Of a stretch of 64,000 bases of DNA, positions 11,965 through 24,123 are shown in pieces. Numbering within the stretch: position 1 is the first letter of the stretch; each line of letters opens with the position of its first letter. Below the pieces are notes generated by a model. The model ran no database searches. It was given only the letters and a program-made list of their open reading frames with translations, and was not told where the DNA came from. The stretch comes from Chiridota heheva (Eukaryota > Echinodermata > Holothuroidea > Apodida > Chiridotidae), in assembly GCA_020152595.1 (NCBI GenBank), contig JAIGNY010002993.1, positions 366,004 through 430,003 on the forward strand, given 5' to 3'. A program made the position numbers and the translations under genes.

Positions 11965-12179
11965 CTGCAAAACAAAAATGCACAAGATTGACCAATTGTT
12001 GATGATTCTTGCCAGGAGCAAAGGTCACTTCCAAGGTGAGACATTATAATGCATATTCATCATCAAACCCGGTAACAATTTACAAAAATAAAATGATTCA
12101 GTTCTTGGACAAAAAAAGAGGCATAAAATTAATGATATTGATTAATACTTTTAAAATATAAAATAAAACTTTTCGCTTT

Positions 12180-15100
12180 TAGGCAATCATTCATGAACTA
12201 CACACAATCACTTATGCCTTCCACTTCTTCATTGTTAAATATGCCCCCTCCACTTGCACCCAATCATTCATAACTACACACAATCACTTACGCCTTCCAC
12301 TTCTTCATTGTCAAATATGCCCCTCCACTTGCACCCAATCATTCATGAACTACACACAATCACTTACACCTTCCACTTCTTCATTGTCAAATATGCCCCC
12401 TCCACTTGCACCCAATCATTCATAACTACACACAATCAATTACCCTTTCCACTTCTTCATTGTCAAATATGCCCCCTCCACTTGCACCCAATCATTCATG
12501 AACTACACACAATCACTTACCCCTTCCACTTCTTCATTGTCAAATATGCCCCCTCCACTTGCACCCAATCATTCATGAACTACACACAATCACTTACCCC
12601 TTCCACTTCTTCATTGTCAAATATGCCCCCTCCACTTGCACCCAATCATTCATGAACTACACACAATCACTTACGCCTTCCACTTCTTCATTGTCAAATA
12701 TGCCCCTCTACTTGCACCTAATCATTCATGAACTACACACAATCACTTACCCCTTCCACTTCTTCATTGTCAAATATGCCCCTCCACTTGCACCCAATCA
12801 TTCATAACTACACACAATCACTTACCCTTCCACTTCTTCATTGTCAAATATGCCCCCCTCCACTTGCACCCAATCATTCATAACTACACACAATCAATTA
12901 CCCTTTCCACTTCTTCATTGTCAAATATGCCCCTCCACTTGCACCCAATCATTCATAACTACACACAATCACTTACCCCTTCCACTTCTTCATTGTCAAA
13001 TATGCCCCCTCCACTTGCACCCAATCATTCATGAACTACACAATCACTTACACCCTCCACTTCTTCATTGTCAAATATGCCCCTCCACTTGCACCCAATC
13101 ATTCATGAACTACACACAATCACTTACCCCTTCCACTTCTTCATTGTCAAATATGCCCCTCCACTTGCACCCAATCATTCATAACTACACACAATCAATT
13201 ACCCTTTCCACTTCTTCATTGTCAAATATGCCCCTCCACTTGCACCCAATCATTCATAACTACACACAATCACTTACCCCTTCCACTTCTTCATTGTCAA
13301 ATATGCCCCCTCCACTTGCACCCAATCATTCATAACTACACACAATCAATTACCCTTTCCACTTCTTCATTGTCAAATATGCCCCTCCACTTGCACCCAA
13401 TCATTCATGAACTACACACAATCACTTACCCCTTCCACTTCTTCATTGTCAAATATGCCCCTCCACTTGCACCCAATCATTCATGAACTACACACAATCA
13501 CTTACACCCTTCCACTTCTTCATTGTCAAATATGCCCTCCACTTGCACCCAATCATTCATGAACTACACACAATCACTTACCCCTTCCACTTCTTCATTG
13601 TCAAATATGCCCCTCCACTTGCACCCAATCATTCATGAACTACACACAATCACTTACGCCTTCCACTTCTTCATTGTCAAATATGCCCCTCCACTTGCAC
13701 CCAATCATTCATAACTACACACAATCACTTACCCCTTCCACTTCTTCATTGTCAAATATGCCCCCTCCACTTGCACCCAATCATTCATAACTACACACAA
13801 TCAATTACCCTTTCCACTTCTTCATTGTCAAATATGCCCCTCCACTTGCACCCAATCATTCATAACTACACACAATCACTTACCCCTTCCACTTCTTCAT
13901 TGTCAAATATGCCCCTCCACTTGCACCCAATCATTCATAACTACACACAATCAATTACCCTTTCCACTTCTTCATTGTCAAATATGCCCCTCCACTTGCA
14001 CCCAATCATTCATGAACTACACACAATCACTTACCCTTCCACTTCTTCATTGTCAAATATGCCCTCCACTTGCACCCAATCATTCATGAACTACACACAA
14101 TCACTTACGCCTTCCACTTCTTCATTGTCAAATATGCCCCTCCACTTGCACCCAATCATTCATGAACTACACACAATCACTTACCCCTTCCACTTCTTCA
14201 TTGTCAAATATGCCCCTCCACTTGCACCCAATCATTCATGAACTACACACAATCACTTACGCCTTCCACTTCTTCATTGTCAAATATGCCCCTCCACTTG
14301 CACCCAATCATTCATAACTACACACAATCACTTACCCTTCCACTTCTTCATTGTCAAATATGCCCCTCCACTTGCACCCAATCATTCATAACTACACACA
14401 ATCAATTACCCTTTCCACTTCTTCATTGTCAAATATGCCCCTCCACTTGCACCCAATCATTCATAACTACACACAATCACTTATGCCTTCCACTTCTTCA
14501 TTGTCAAATATGCCCCCTCCACTTGCACCCAATCATTCATAACTACACACAATCATTACGCCTTTCCACTTCTTCATTGTCAAATATGCCCCTCCACTTG
14601 CACCCAATCATTCATGAACTACACACAATCACTTACCCCTTCCACTTCTTCATTGTCAAATATGCCCCCTCCACTTGCACCCAATCATTCATGAACTACA
14701 CACAATCACTTACGCCTTCCACTTCTTCATTGTTAAATATGCCCCCTCCACTTGCACCCAATCATTCATGAACTACACACAATCACTTACACCCTCCACT
14801 TCTTCATTGTCAAATATGCCCCCTCCACTTGCACCCAATCATTCATGAACTACACACAATCACTTACACCCTCCACTTCTTCATTGTTAAATATGCCCCC
14901 TCCACTTGCACCCAATCATTCATGAACTACACACAATCACTTACGCCTTCCACTTCTTCATTGTCAAATATGCCCCCTCCACTTGCACCCAATCATTCAT
15001 GAACTACACACAATCACTTACGCCTTCCACTTCTTCATTGTCAAATATGCCCCTCCACTTGCACCCAATCATTCATGAACTACACACAATCACTTACACC

Positions 15101-15250
15101 TTCCACTTCTTCATTGTCAAATATGCCCCTCTACTTGCACCCAATCATTTATGAACTACACACAATCACTTACGCCTTCCACTTCTTCGTTGTCAAATAT
15201 GCCCCCTCCACTTGCACCCAATCATTCATGAACTACACACAATCACTTAC
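12180..15250. repeat. 75-76-bp minisatellite built from exon J end plus 5' splice site, about 40 copies
   Basis: On the ULK sense strand each unit contains GCAAGTGGAGGGGGCATATT, GACAATGAAGAAGTGGAAGG, then usually GTAAGTGATTG and about 20 nt more. The first 43 or so nt match the last coding bases of exon J with about one mismatch; the rest is the start of the intron. The array starts exactly at the exon J donor and fills 3.07 kb. Most units keep GTAAGT. Others have GGGTAATTG or the dead ATAAGTG. Variants of 74-77 bp occur. Every open frame across it is a repeat by-product. Confidence 0.96.
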
Positions 15251-15501
15251 GCCTTCCACTTCTTCATGGTCAAATATGCCCCCTCCACTTGCAACCATCT
15301 CCCTCTTTTCAATGATGGTTCTCAGCTTTGGACTTTTGGTTGGGTTGAGTTCAGGTGAGGAGCCAACCTTTGCTTGGGGAGACAAGACATGGACATCCTC
15401 TGGTGATGATATGGGAGCCATGACAGGAGACACAGACATGGGCCCCTCTGGTGAGTCAGAGGAGTAACTAGATGGGCGGCTTGGTACTGGCAATGGAGAT
15501 G
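15251..15501 (-). CDS. ULK1/2: ULK exon J: Ser/Pro-rich linker, upstream of LIR
   Basis: This 251-nt exon enters in phase 1 and exits in phase 0. It begins (T)SPLPVPSRPSSYSSDSPEGP, like the ULK1 post-kinase segment with SPPVPVPSYPSS. It is rich in Ser-Pro pairs, typical of the phosphorylated linker. The tail reads TIIEKREMVASGGGIFDHEE and VEG, so it ends in acidic residues just before the LIR motif of the next exon. The donor is GGC|GTAAGT. The last 43 or so nt, with the donor, are the founder-like copy of the 75-bp minisatellite that starts at once downstream. Reading past the donor reaches an in-frame TAG after six codons. Confidence 0.9.
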
Positions 15502-16005
15502 CTAAAAATAGGTTCAAAGAAAACAAAAGGTTTGTGATTTTACTCAGAATTAAACAGAAATCAAGAATAAAAAATATCTATAACCTTTTTTTTAAGCTTG
15601 TTAAAGAGACAACAAGAGTTTTCTCTTTTCAAAATTATTTTAAAACCCCTGAAAATGAAAAAAAAAAGAAAAAACCTCATTTTAATCAAAATGTATATCA
15701 TATTTACAATATTGAGTGTTCTACAGCAACAAAACAACATCACCACAAGCCATATACATTCTACATTTGCAAAATTTGAAAGGCACCTTTTTTAATAACA
15801 AATGGTTTCACTTGAAGTCAAGCTGTCTATTTTTTCAACTTTGCATACACACAATTTGTCACATAGATACACTAAATTAATTATAAAAGGTATAAAAAGA
15901 AATATTTGGGATTGTTGTAAAACATACCAATCCCAAATATATTTTTAGACCTTTCATAAAAAAAAAAATCTCTTTCAAAGTAGTCAGAACCAAAGAATTA
16001 CTCAC

Positions 16006-16059
16006 TTGATGAGGTAGATTGCACACTTTTCGCTAGAAATAGATGATTAAAGAAGTCAT
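16006..16059 (-). CDS. ULK1/2: ULK exon I: end of kinase domain
   Basis: This 54-nt exon is phase 1 at both ends. It encodes (D)DFFNHLFLAKSVQSTSS, matching ULK1 DEFFHHPFLDASPSV at the last kinase helix. The acceptor is TTTTTTGCAG and the donor TCAA|GTGAGT. The Pro usual in HPFL is Leu here. The kinase domain closes in this exon and the disordered linker begins. Confidence 0.9.
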
Positions 16060-16544
16060 CTGCAAAAAAATGCACAAAAACAAAAAAAAAACATTCAAAA
16101 AATGGTCTCTGATATATCACATAAACATAAAATCAATGTCATGGTTAGACTAATGTAGCACCATTTCATGGTTTATCCTGTTTAATTGGTTTAAATTTAC
16201 TAGCTTGTAAGCACCAAAACCATCCAGAATATAGAAAACAGAGATGCAGCACATATTTATCACATTCCATTTGGCTCTTTTTTTTTAAGTTAATTCGTTG
16301 GGTTTAAGTTTCACTTTTATTATTATCAGTTAATTAAGCATTTTCTTGTTCCACACTATCTTGTCTATGTTATACAATGTATGTGGCCTCTATGACTTAT
16401 TTCAGTGAAGTTCTAGAGTGTAAAGCCCAGCCAAAATGTGAGATTCTTATTTTTTCTATATACATGTCATGTCAGCTCGGGCCATAAATGTTGTTAGTTA
16501 AATCCATTAGGTCCATTTGGCCTGTGCTTATTCCCGGTTTACAT

Positions 16545-16765
16545 GGCGCAAGCAGAAAAGAGCAGATGACTTCCCATGGACGGGATGCCAGTTCATCGCA
16601 GATTCACTCACCAATGGTGTTGGTACTCATCTTACAGCTGAGTGGACTGGAGCAAGTAGAGAAGAGTGTCTTGCTCAAGGACACAATGCGGCGGGGGTCG
16701 AACCCGGTACTTTTTGCATACAGGCATGACTCTTTAACCACTGAGCCACTGCATCCCAGGCTATA
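16545..16765 (-). mobile_element. tRNA-derived SINE, copy 1
   Basis: The minus strand starts with a tRNA-like head (GGCTCAGTGGTTAAAGAG, A-box region; GGGTTCGACCC, B box). It is followed by the body TGTGTCCTTGAGCAAGACAC, CCACTCAGCTGTAAGATG and the tail GAACTGGCATCCCGTCCATG. This layout is that of RNA polymerase III SINEs of invertebrates. Confidence 0.85.
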
Positions 16766-16859
16766 GAACACCACTTTATATATTAAACTTGAAATTCTTC
16801 TTTAACAACATTATCATGTCTTCATATAAATGCATAGAGGGGAAAGTAAAGCTCCATAT

Positions 16860-17040
16860 GTGAGGTATCCATCACTGGTTAACACCCCAGCAATGTGGTA
16901 CTCATTTAAGAGCTGAATGGACTAAAGCAAGTGGAATAGCGTGTCATGCTCAAGGACACAATGAATGACTCTTGCTGTGAATCAAACTCAGCACCTTTGA
17001 AATACGAGTTTGACCCTCTACCACTGAGCTTCTCTACAAC
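16860..17040 (-). mobile_element. tRNA-derived SINE, copy 2 (diverged)
   Basis: It has the same order on the minus strand: AGCTCAGTGGTAGAGGGTC, a weak B box (GAGTTTGATTC), TGTGTCCTTGAGCATGACAC and TTCAGCTCTTAAATGAGTAC. It is more mutated than copy 1, and lies back-to-back with it and with a LINE tail. Confidence 0.75.
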
Positions 17041-17052
17041 ATGCACTTAGGA

Positions 17053-17112
17053 GTTATGTTTGTTTGTTTGTTTGATGAGGGCTTAATGGCACCACGACAA
17101 CGAGGGGTTAAA
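17053..17112 (-). mobile_element. LINE 3' tail fragment
   Basis: About 60 bp: a (tttg)n run followed by atgagggcttaatggcacca and cgacaacgaggg. It is identical in layout to the 3' ends at 9405 and 24390, a severely 5'-truncated copy that ends 34 nt from exon H. Confidence 0.75.
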
Positions 17113-17146
17113 AAATCCACTGTACAGTGACATAGGAAAAGCTTAC

Positions 17147-17229
17147 CAAATTCTATCCTATCTTTCTGGTTTCTCTTCAACAACCTTGTCAGTAAGTCAG
17201 TCATGTGTTTGGAAGTACCAGGAAGTATA
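17147..17229 (-). CDS. ULK1/2: ULK exon H: kinase C-lobe, alpha-H
   Basis: This 83-nt exon enters in phase 2 and exits in phase 1. It encodes (H)ILPGTSKHMTDLLTRLLKR, then NQKDRIEF, matching the ULK1 stretch TIPRETSAPLRQLL...LLQRNHKDRMDF. The conserved Arg of KDRI, which pairs with the APE Glu in protein kinases, is present. The acceptor is GTCCTCAG and the donor TTTG|GTAAGC. The intron upstream of it contains a locally duplicated stretch (17440-18560). Confidence 0.93.
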
Positions 17230-17439
17230 CTGAGGACAAGGTAAAGAGCATATCAATATGGCATCTACAAAATAGCTACCACCAGATGTAAATTATAGAA
17301 AATATATCTTCTCTTCCACTCTGTAAAAGTGCATAGCTAGACTATTCTTAAATTCATGCTTGATCTGTTGTCTAGGCATAAGATTAAACCAGGGCTCAAG
17401 AGCATTAATGAATCAACTTCTTTTGGCCTGCATATGTTT

Positions 17440-18560
17440 TCTACCAGTCAATTTCTACTCATTGCCGATTATCAAATCTTACCAAGAAACAGCTGCTTGT
17501 GATGTTTATATTATAATAATGATATAATATCAAACTATCTTGGCAAATTTAATTTACCCAAGGACAAAAAACAGAATTAACATGAAAGAAAAGTTTATGA
17601 TATTCAACAATGTAAAAAACATTTCTTCATCATATGAACAAATGCATGGGGGAGGGGGGCGTAGAACACTGATGGGGTAAAAAACTTTTAAAAATTAAGT
17701 TAAAATAGCGGTCTTCAGGTAATATGTTCAGAGGCTACATTTTACAGCAAAACATATGTCTTCTAATAGTCCATTTCTACTCATTGACAATTATCAAATC
17801 TTACCAAGAAACAGCTGCTTGTGATATTTGTATTATAATAATGATATTATATCAAACTATCTGGCCAAATTTAATTTAACCAAGGACAAAAAACAGCAAT
17901 TAACCTAAAAGAAAAGTTTATGATATTCGACAATGTGAAAAACATTTCTTCATCACATGAAAAAATGCATAAAAAGCTGGTAGCCTAATGATCTTGATGT
18001 CTATACAAAGATTCATTGATGGGAAACAGGCTAATCATGTCTATTGTTGTGATGCATGGCAGACACACAAGAGCAACCAAGAGGAAGAAGCATTCTTCTT
18101 CATCACTGATCATCTGAAGGTAGACACAAAACACAGAAGAGTACTCGCATTGGCATATGTACACTCATATACCTATACAGGGGTATGGAACACCCTATTT
18201 TGGATGGGGTAGAATGGTGGGGGAATAGAATGCTGATGGTGTCAAAAACTTTCAAAAATTAAGTCAAAATAGCGGTCTTCAAATTAATATGTTAATATGT
18301 TCAGAAGCTACATTTTACAGCATAACAATTCTGAATCTTTTAGCAAATTTTTTAAACCTTTAACAAAATTTATGGACCTTTCTACTTTCGGGTGGGGGAT
18401 GAGTGGTTGAAAGGGGCCCCCAGGCTACACCCATGTGTTGTGTTAAATAGCAGACCTACAAGAGCAATACATAACAAGAGGTATTCTTCTACATCATTGA
18501 TCATCTAGTAGTAGAGGAAGACACAAAACACACAGGAGCACTGGCATTGGCATGTGCATA
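17440..18560. repeat. Local segmental duplications in ULK intron G-H
   Basis: 17455-17640 is repeated at 17770-17968 (about 90% by eye). 17660-17755 is repeated at 18225-18325. 18045-18170 is repeated at 18435-18560. The interleaved order implies at least two rounds of tandem duplication. Confidence 0.8.
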
Positions 18561-19402
18561 CTACTTTCTATACCCTTGGGTATTTTCTTTTAATTCACTG
18601 TTGGAGTGTGCTATATTTAAATAATTTCTCGAGTGACTTCTCCATATAACACTGTGGTGATTTTTGTATCATTTGAAAGAACTCCTTTAATCTAAAAGGT
18701 TTAAGAAAATTGCAGTTTCTAAATGGGGGATCTAGGTCTTTATGGGTTAAGGAATTAAAAAAACTTAATAAGAAGATATAAACCACAATAATTCAATTCA
18801 AAAAAATTGTAGAATAAATAAGTTAACAGATGGAAATGTTTTATAATATGATTTACAGAAAAATGTAGAATACTGCAGACGTTCCAATATTTTAGAGCTA
18901 CAATCTTGGACAAATCTGTTGAAACAATTTAGTGTTATGAGAACTACATATCATAATGTTATGTTTCTTTAATATTTTTCTGAGAATTGTAACTCCCTAC
19001 CCCCTCCCCTCTTTTCAATGTTGGATTTCTGTATAGAATAATGTAATTTCTGGAAAAAATATTAACATCAGTCGGCACTAAATGAAAGGGATGTTTAAGA
19101 TAGTGAGATAATAGAGGAGGACACTGGCGGCGTCAATGAAATTATAACAATGTCCTTAAATTTTATTAATATTAATCACAACTGAAAGAATAGGGATTGC
19201 AGAAGCAATAGAAAAACTTACCAGCATTTGTGACTTTTAATTGTGGAATAATTTACAAAAAAAAAGCAGGTTCATGAAACGCATCACATATTTTCACTAA
19301 GTGTTTCAATGAGTTTTGTCCAAGATTGTAGAAATGGAACAAAACACTTCCTTGCACACAAGATTTCAAATGACATATATGAACGGGTTATATTCAACTT
19401 AC
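18561..19402. other. ULK intron G-H, unclassified part
   Basis: Nothing recognised; AT-rich. Confidence 0.4.
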
Positions 19403-19563
19403 TGTGGTTCAACTGATTTGGCAGTTTGGTAGAACTTCTTTAGTGCCTGAGGATTAGATGCCTTGAAAGGCGCCTTCCCGGTCAGGCATTGGTAGATGAT
19501 TGTACCAACACTCCACAAATCAGCCTTGGCAGTATATTGCTGGGATGTGATTACCTCTGGTGC
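19403..19563 (-). CDS. ULK1/2: ULK exon G: APE motif to alpha-F/alpha-G
   Basis: This 161-nt exon enters in phase 0 and exits in phase 2. It encodes [20 protein letters not shown], then [20 protein letters not shown], then [13 protein letters not shown]. It aligns along its length with ULK1 [20 protein letters not shown] and [20 protein letters not shown]. The alpha-F Asp (ADLWS) is intact. The acceptor is GTTCACAG and the donor is CCACA|GTAAGT. Confidence 0.96.
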
Positions 19564-19722
19564 CTGTGAACAACAGAAAAAGAAAGAAGTCAATGACACC
19601 AAACACAGCATGAAATATCAGACATTTAAGAGCAGATAGGAACAGAGATGGACAACACCTACAAAAATAACATCAACATTTCGTTACAAAGTATTTGCAT
19701 AATTTTCTATAGTATTTCAGGT

Positions 19723-22082
19723 ATATTCCCTAATAAGCGCCCTCTTGAATAAAAGCCCCCTCCCCCCAGCTTTTTTTTTTAAAAATGACATTCATAAAGT
19801 CACACATAAATTGATTGGTAATATCGTAATATCAAATACACAGTGTGATTTAACACTAGGCTTCAACCAAAACTTGTTATAACTAGAACGGTAAATACCG
19901 TCATGGTTCGCATGCCCATGCAAGTTGATACCCATATCATATGACCCACCCAATTATAAAAATGATATCCCACACTTAGTCCAACATGGCATCATATGTC
20001 CCACATGGCATTCCATGTCACACATGGCATTCAACCCCATGTCCCACATGGCATTCCACCACATGTCCCACATGGCATTTCATCCCATGTCCCACATGGC
20101 ATTCCACCCCATGTCTCACATAACATCCCATCCTATTCCTTGTCCCACATAGCATTTCACCATATCTCTCACATGGCATTCCACCATGCCCCACATAGCA
20201 TTCCATCCCATGTCCCACATGGCATCCCATCTTATGTCCCACATTATATCCAACCATATATCCCACATGACATCCCTTCCTATGTCCCACATGGCATCCC
20301 TCCTTGTGTCCCACATGGCATCCCTCCATATGTCCCCCATGGCATCCCACCTTATGTCCCACATCAGTGGCTTCCCATCTGATTTCCCACATGACATCCC
20401 CCCTTATGTCCCATATTGGATCCAACATATGTTCCACATGATATCCCCCCTCATGTCCCAATGACATCCCAATTTATGTCCCACATGGTATCACATCCCA
20501 TGTCCCCATGGCCTCGTCCTCTATGTCCCACATGGCCTCCTACCCTATATCACACATGGCATTCCAACCTATGTCACACTCTGTGTTATTCGTAGCATCC
20601 CACCCAATGTCCCACATGATTGATATCCCACCCCAGTGACCCCATGTCCCACATGACATCCCATCCCAGTGACCCCATGTCCCACATGACAGCCCATGTC
20701 CCACATGGCATTCCACCCTATGTCCCACATGGCATTCTACATATATCCCACACGGCATCCCACCCTATGTCCTACATTATATCCAACCATATGTCCCACA
20801 CATGGCATACCACCCCATGTTCCACATGACATTGCACATTGCATAGACTCTATAAGCAGTATCGTCCTAGCTATCGCATTCCCTGATTGAGCTTACTAAG
20901 TAATGAAAGTCTGTCAGTTCATATAATAACATATGCAAATGACTTGTTGAATAAGAAAATCAAGGCAGAGTCAAATAATCATGCCTGATATAGTCCTTGG
21001 TGCATACCACATGGTATATATTTTATCCTATGTCCCGCATGGCCCCCATTCATATCCCACATGGCATCCCTCCCTATGTCCATATGCAGTCACATCCTCT
21101 CACACTCCCTGATTGAGCATACCAAGTTAAAAAAGTCTTGTCAGTTCATATACTGTAGCAACTTTATGCAAATGAACACAATGATAAAGACAGAGTTTAA
21201 TAATCAGGCCTGATACAGCCGTTGGTGCACAAATATTTTGAAGAACTTTTAAGGGTTTTAAAACTCCAGTGTTATGAGAGACGCTTTAAGATTTCTGAAG
21301 AATATTGAAAAATTATATCATCAATCTGTTTTAAGTGTCTCTGAAAAACTGTAACATTTTGTAGGGAATTTTCAACCTTCCGTGAGGATATCTCAAGAAA
21401 ATTTAACTTTTTCTGAGTAATTCTGAAGAAACTTGAACATTTTCTGAGGAATTCTCAAAAAACTTTTAACATTTCTGATAAAATCTCAGGAAAAACTGTG
21501 GAAGGCCAGACGGATAAAATCGCCATTTCATAGATTCGCATTATGCTTCGCATGTTCACCAAAAACTGAAAAACTGCCAGAAAAATACACAGTCAAAAGA
21601 GTTGAACCTACTATGCACACAAGAACCGACTGAAAAATTACAAGTGAATAAAATGTTTCAACAGAGGTGAACTTCAGTGTAGTTACGAACCGATTTCGGT
21701 CATTTTGAAGAGGCAGGTGATGGCATACTTTCAAAATTTATCAAAGTCGATATGAAGTTCCATTTCTGGCTTACGGCAAAATACACCAGGAGAGGTGGGT
21801 TTAATCGTAATAAGAGTGTACCATTCCTTTACTTCCACACAATGATTCTTTGCATTTTTTCTTGAAAATGATTAATCGTACTGAAGAAATAATTTTTTAT
21901 GGTTTAGAAAGCCAAATTGAAGCATTTCGGCAAAGGAGATCCATACACTTCATATACTAGTTTCGCAACTTTTCTAAATTTTACCCGAGGTTCCTAATAC
22001 ATTCAAAATTTAATCTCAAATGAACATCCCTTCCCTTTTAAAAATGAAATGCTCGTAAGGTGTTTATTAGGGAATATACGGT
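19723..22082. mobile_element. Element with 16-bp inverted termini hosting a minisatellite
   Basis: The left end gtatattccctaataagc is matched by the right end ttattagggaatatac in inverse (16 bp shared). The span is 2.36 kb and contains the 24-bp minisatellite, with no transposase frame recognised. No clear target duplication was found, so the limits are provisional. Confidence 0.5.
19930..20835. repeat. 24-bp degenerate minisatellite, about 35 copies
   Basis: The unit is close to ccatgtcccacatggcattc plus a few bases, with strong copy-to-copy variation. A small outlying block of copies is at 21010-21085, separated by non-repetitive DNA. Confidence 0.9.
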
Positions 22083-22955
22083 AGATTAACAAATTACAAA
22101 TCCTTGTGTTGAAGTAAAAGTGACAAATTTATTATTCGTCAATAAACTGATAAATTCTTGACTCAGGTTTGTTGTGAGAATATCTTAGTGCATTTTTCAG
22201 GGGGTGAAATATATGACCTCTTTCCAAGTTACAGCTGGTAAATTTTACTTGTGCAGATTCTCAGTCAATTTGTGAGAGGTACCTGAACAGGCATAACAAT
22301 GAAATGTAACTGTGAAAGTTTTGCATTGATAAACGAAGATTCCCAGTGAAACAATTTCAACAACAATAGGGTTGTAAATAGGCAAATTAATTCAATATTG
22401 ATTGTAACTAGCCTTCTGTACATATTTCGTTTTTGGCACATAAATCTGATTGTTTTAATGAACGTTGTGCCAAGATGGCTGCATGGTTGAGAATAGTCCA
22501 CCAAAGTTTTCAGTTTGTGAGATAATGGCACCTATGGCTCAATGCTTTAAGGCCTTAGCAAAAAATACTTTTTATAGGTGTATTATTATAATTATATTTC
22601 ATTCTTTCTTCCTTTCTTTTGTTACTCTGTTTACAAGTTTGTGTGTTTTTCACAAAGGGGTATTTCCGAAAATAATACCAGCCTTTGAGTGCCCCTTCAA
22701 CCAAGATAATTATTTACACTTGTATTAACTTGCATACATGTTCTATTGATTGATATAAACTTCATATTCAATACAATTCAAAAGACACCTTGACTATAAA
22801 CAAGTTCTCCCAAACAACAGTGCTCACAAATTTCTGCATTAGTGATCCATATAATGCTCTGATTGGGATGAAGTCTGCACCCAGAATATGAAACTGTTAT
22901 TCAATACTATGCCAAAACATAACAAACAAATGATAGCTTCCAAGTTGTTACAGTG
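22083..22955. other. ULK intron F-G, unclassified part
   Basis: No exon or recognised element. Confidence 0.4.
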
Positions 22956-22959
22956 ATAA

Positions 22960-24120
22960 CTACCATGTGCAGAGGAGATACATGTAAGCACCAATGTACT
23001 CAGAAGATATCTACCATGTACAAAAAGATACTTATCATGCATAGAACAAAGCATTTCGGTGTACACAGGAGATATCTACAATGTACCCTTGAGATACCTA
23101 CCATGTACACAGAAGATACCTACATGTACCACATACACAGGAGATACCTATAGTACCACGTATACAGGATATATCTCCCACATACACAGAAGATACCTAC
23201 TGTACCATGTACACAGGAGATACCCACCAAGTACACAGGAGATATCCACCATGTACACAGGAGATACCCACTGTGTACACGGGAGATACCTACAATTGTA
23301 CACAGCAGATACCTACCATGTACACAGCAGATACCTACCATGTACACAGCAGATACCTACCATGTACACAGCAGATACCTACCATGTACAAAGCAGATAC
23401 CTACCATGTACACAGCAGATACCTACTATGTACAAAGCAGATACCTACCATGTGCACAGCAGATATCTACCATGTACACAGGAGATACCTACCATGTACA
23501 CAGGAGATACCTACCACTACACAGGAGATACTTACCACATACACAGGAGATACCTACCATGTACACAGAAGATATCTATTGTGTACACAGGAGATACTAC
23601 TATGTACACAGGAGATACCTTCCATGTACACAGAAGACATACATACCATGTACACAGGAGATATATCTACCATGCACACCAGAGATACACCTACCATGTA
23701 CACAGGGGATATACCAGAGATACCTACCAGGTACACAGGAGATACCTACTGTGTACACCGGAGATGCCTACCACATACACAGGAGATACTTACCACATAC
23801 CATGTACACAGGAGATACCTTCCATGTACACAGGAGAAATCTACTATATACACAGGAGATACTTATCATGTACACAGGAGACTGTACCTACCATGTACAC
23901 AGGAGATAGTTATCATGAAAACAGGAAATACCTACCATGTACACAGGAGATCAATGTTCTTCAAATCTATAAAGGGGAGATACCTACCATGTGCAGAAAA
24001 CATATGTGTATTTTTCATGTAGAGATGGGGTACTTACTATGCATAGAATAGATACATGCACCTTACAATGTACAGAGAGGATATACATGTACATAGTAGA
24101 TAGGATGCACTATATATACA
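22960..24120. repeat. 22-bp minisatellite built from exon F end plus 5' splice site, roughly 45 copies
   Basis: The sense-strand unit is GTATCTCCTGTGTACATGGTAG. Exon F ends GATCTCCTCTGTACATG and its intron begins GTATG, so unit and exon boundary agree at 19 of 20 aligned positions (ATCTCCT[C/G]TGTACATGGTA). Degenerate copies continue to within a few bases of the exon. Units vary (acagca, acagga, acaaag) in blocks, for example 23300-23470 has cagcag-type units. Confidence 0.93.
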
Positions 24121-24123
24121 TAC

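Noticed and set aside
12254-15154. Long plus-strand open frames of His/Ser/Thr-rich repeats
   Set aside because: They follow the 75-bp tandem unit, shift frame whenever unit length changes, and lie antisense to ULK; not genes.
6812-15250. CRISPR-like regular repeats
   Set aside because: Units are contiguous with no unique spacers, and the genome is eukaryotic.
23059-24051. 330-codon repeat frame (HRRYLPCTQ type)
   Set aside because: It follows the 22-bp array, antisense to ULK, and the other plus-strand frames are also partly open; minisatellite artefact.
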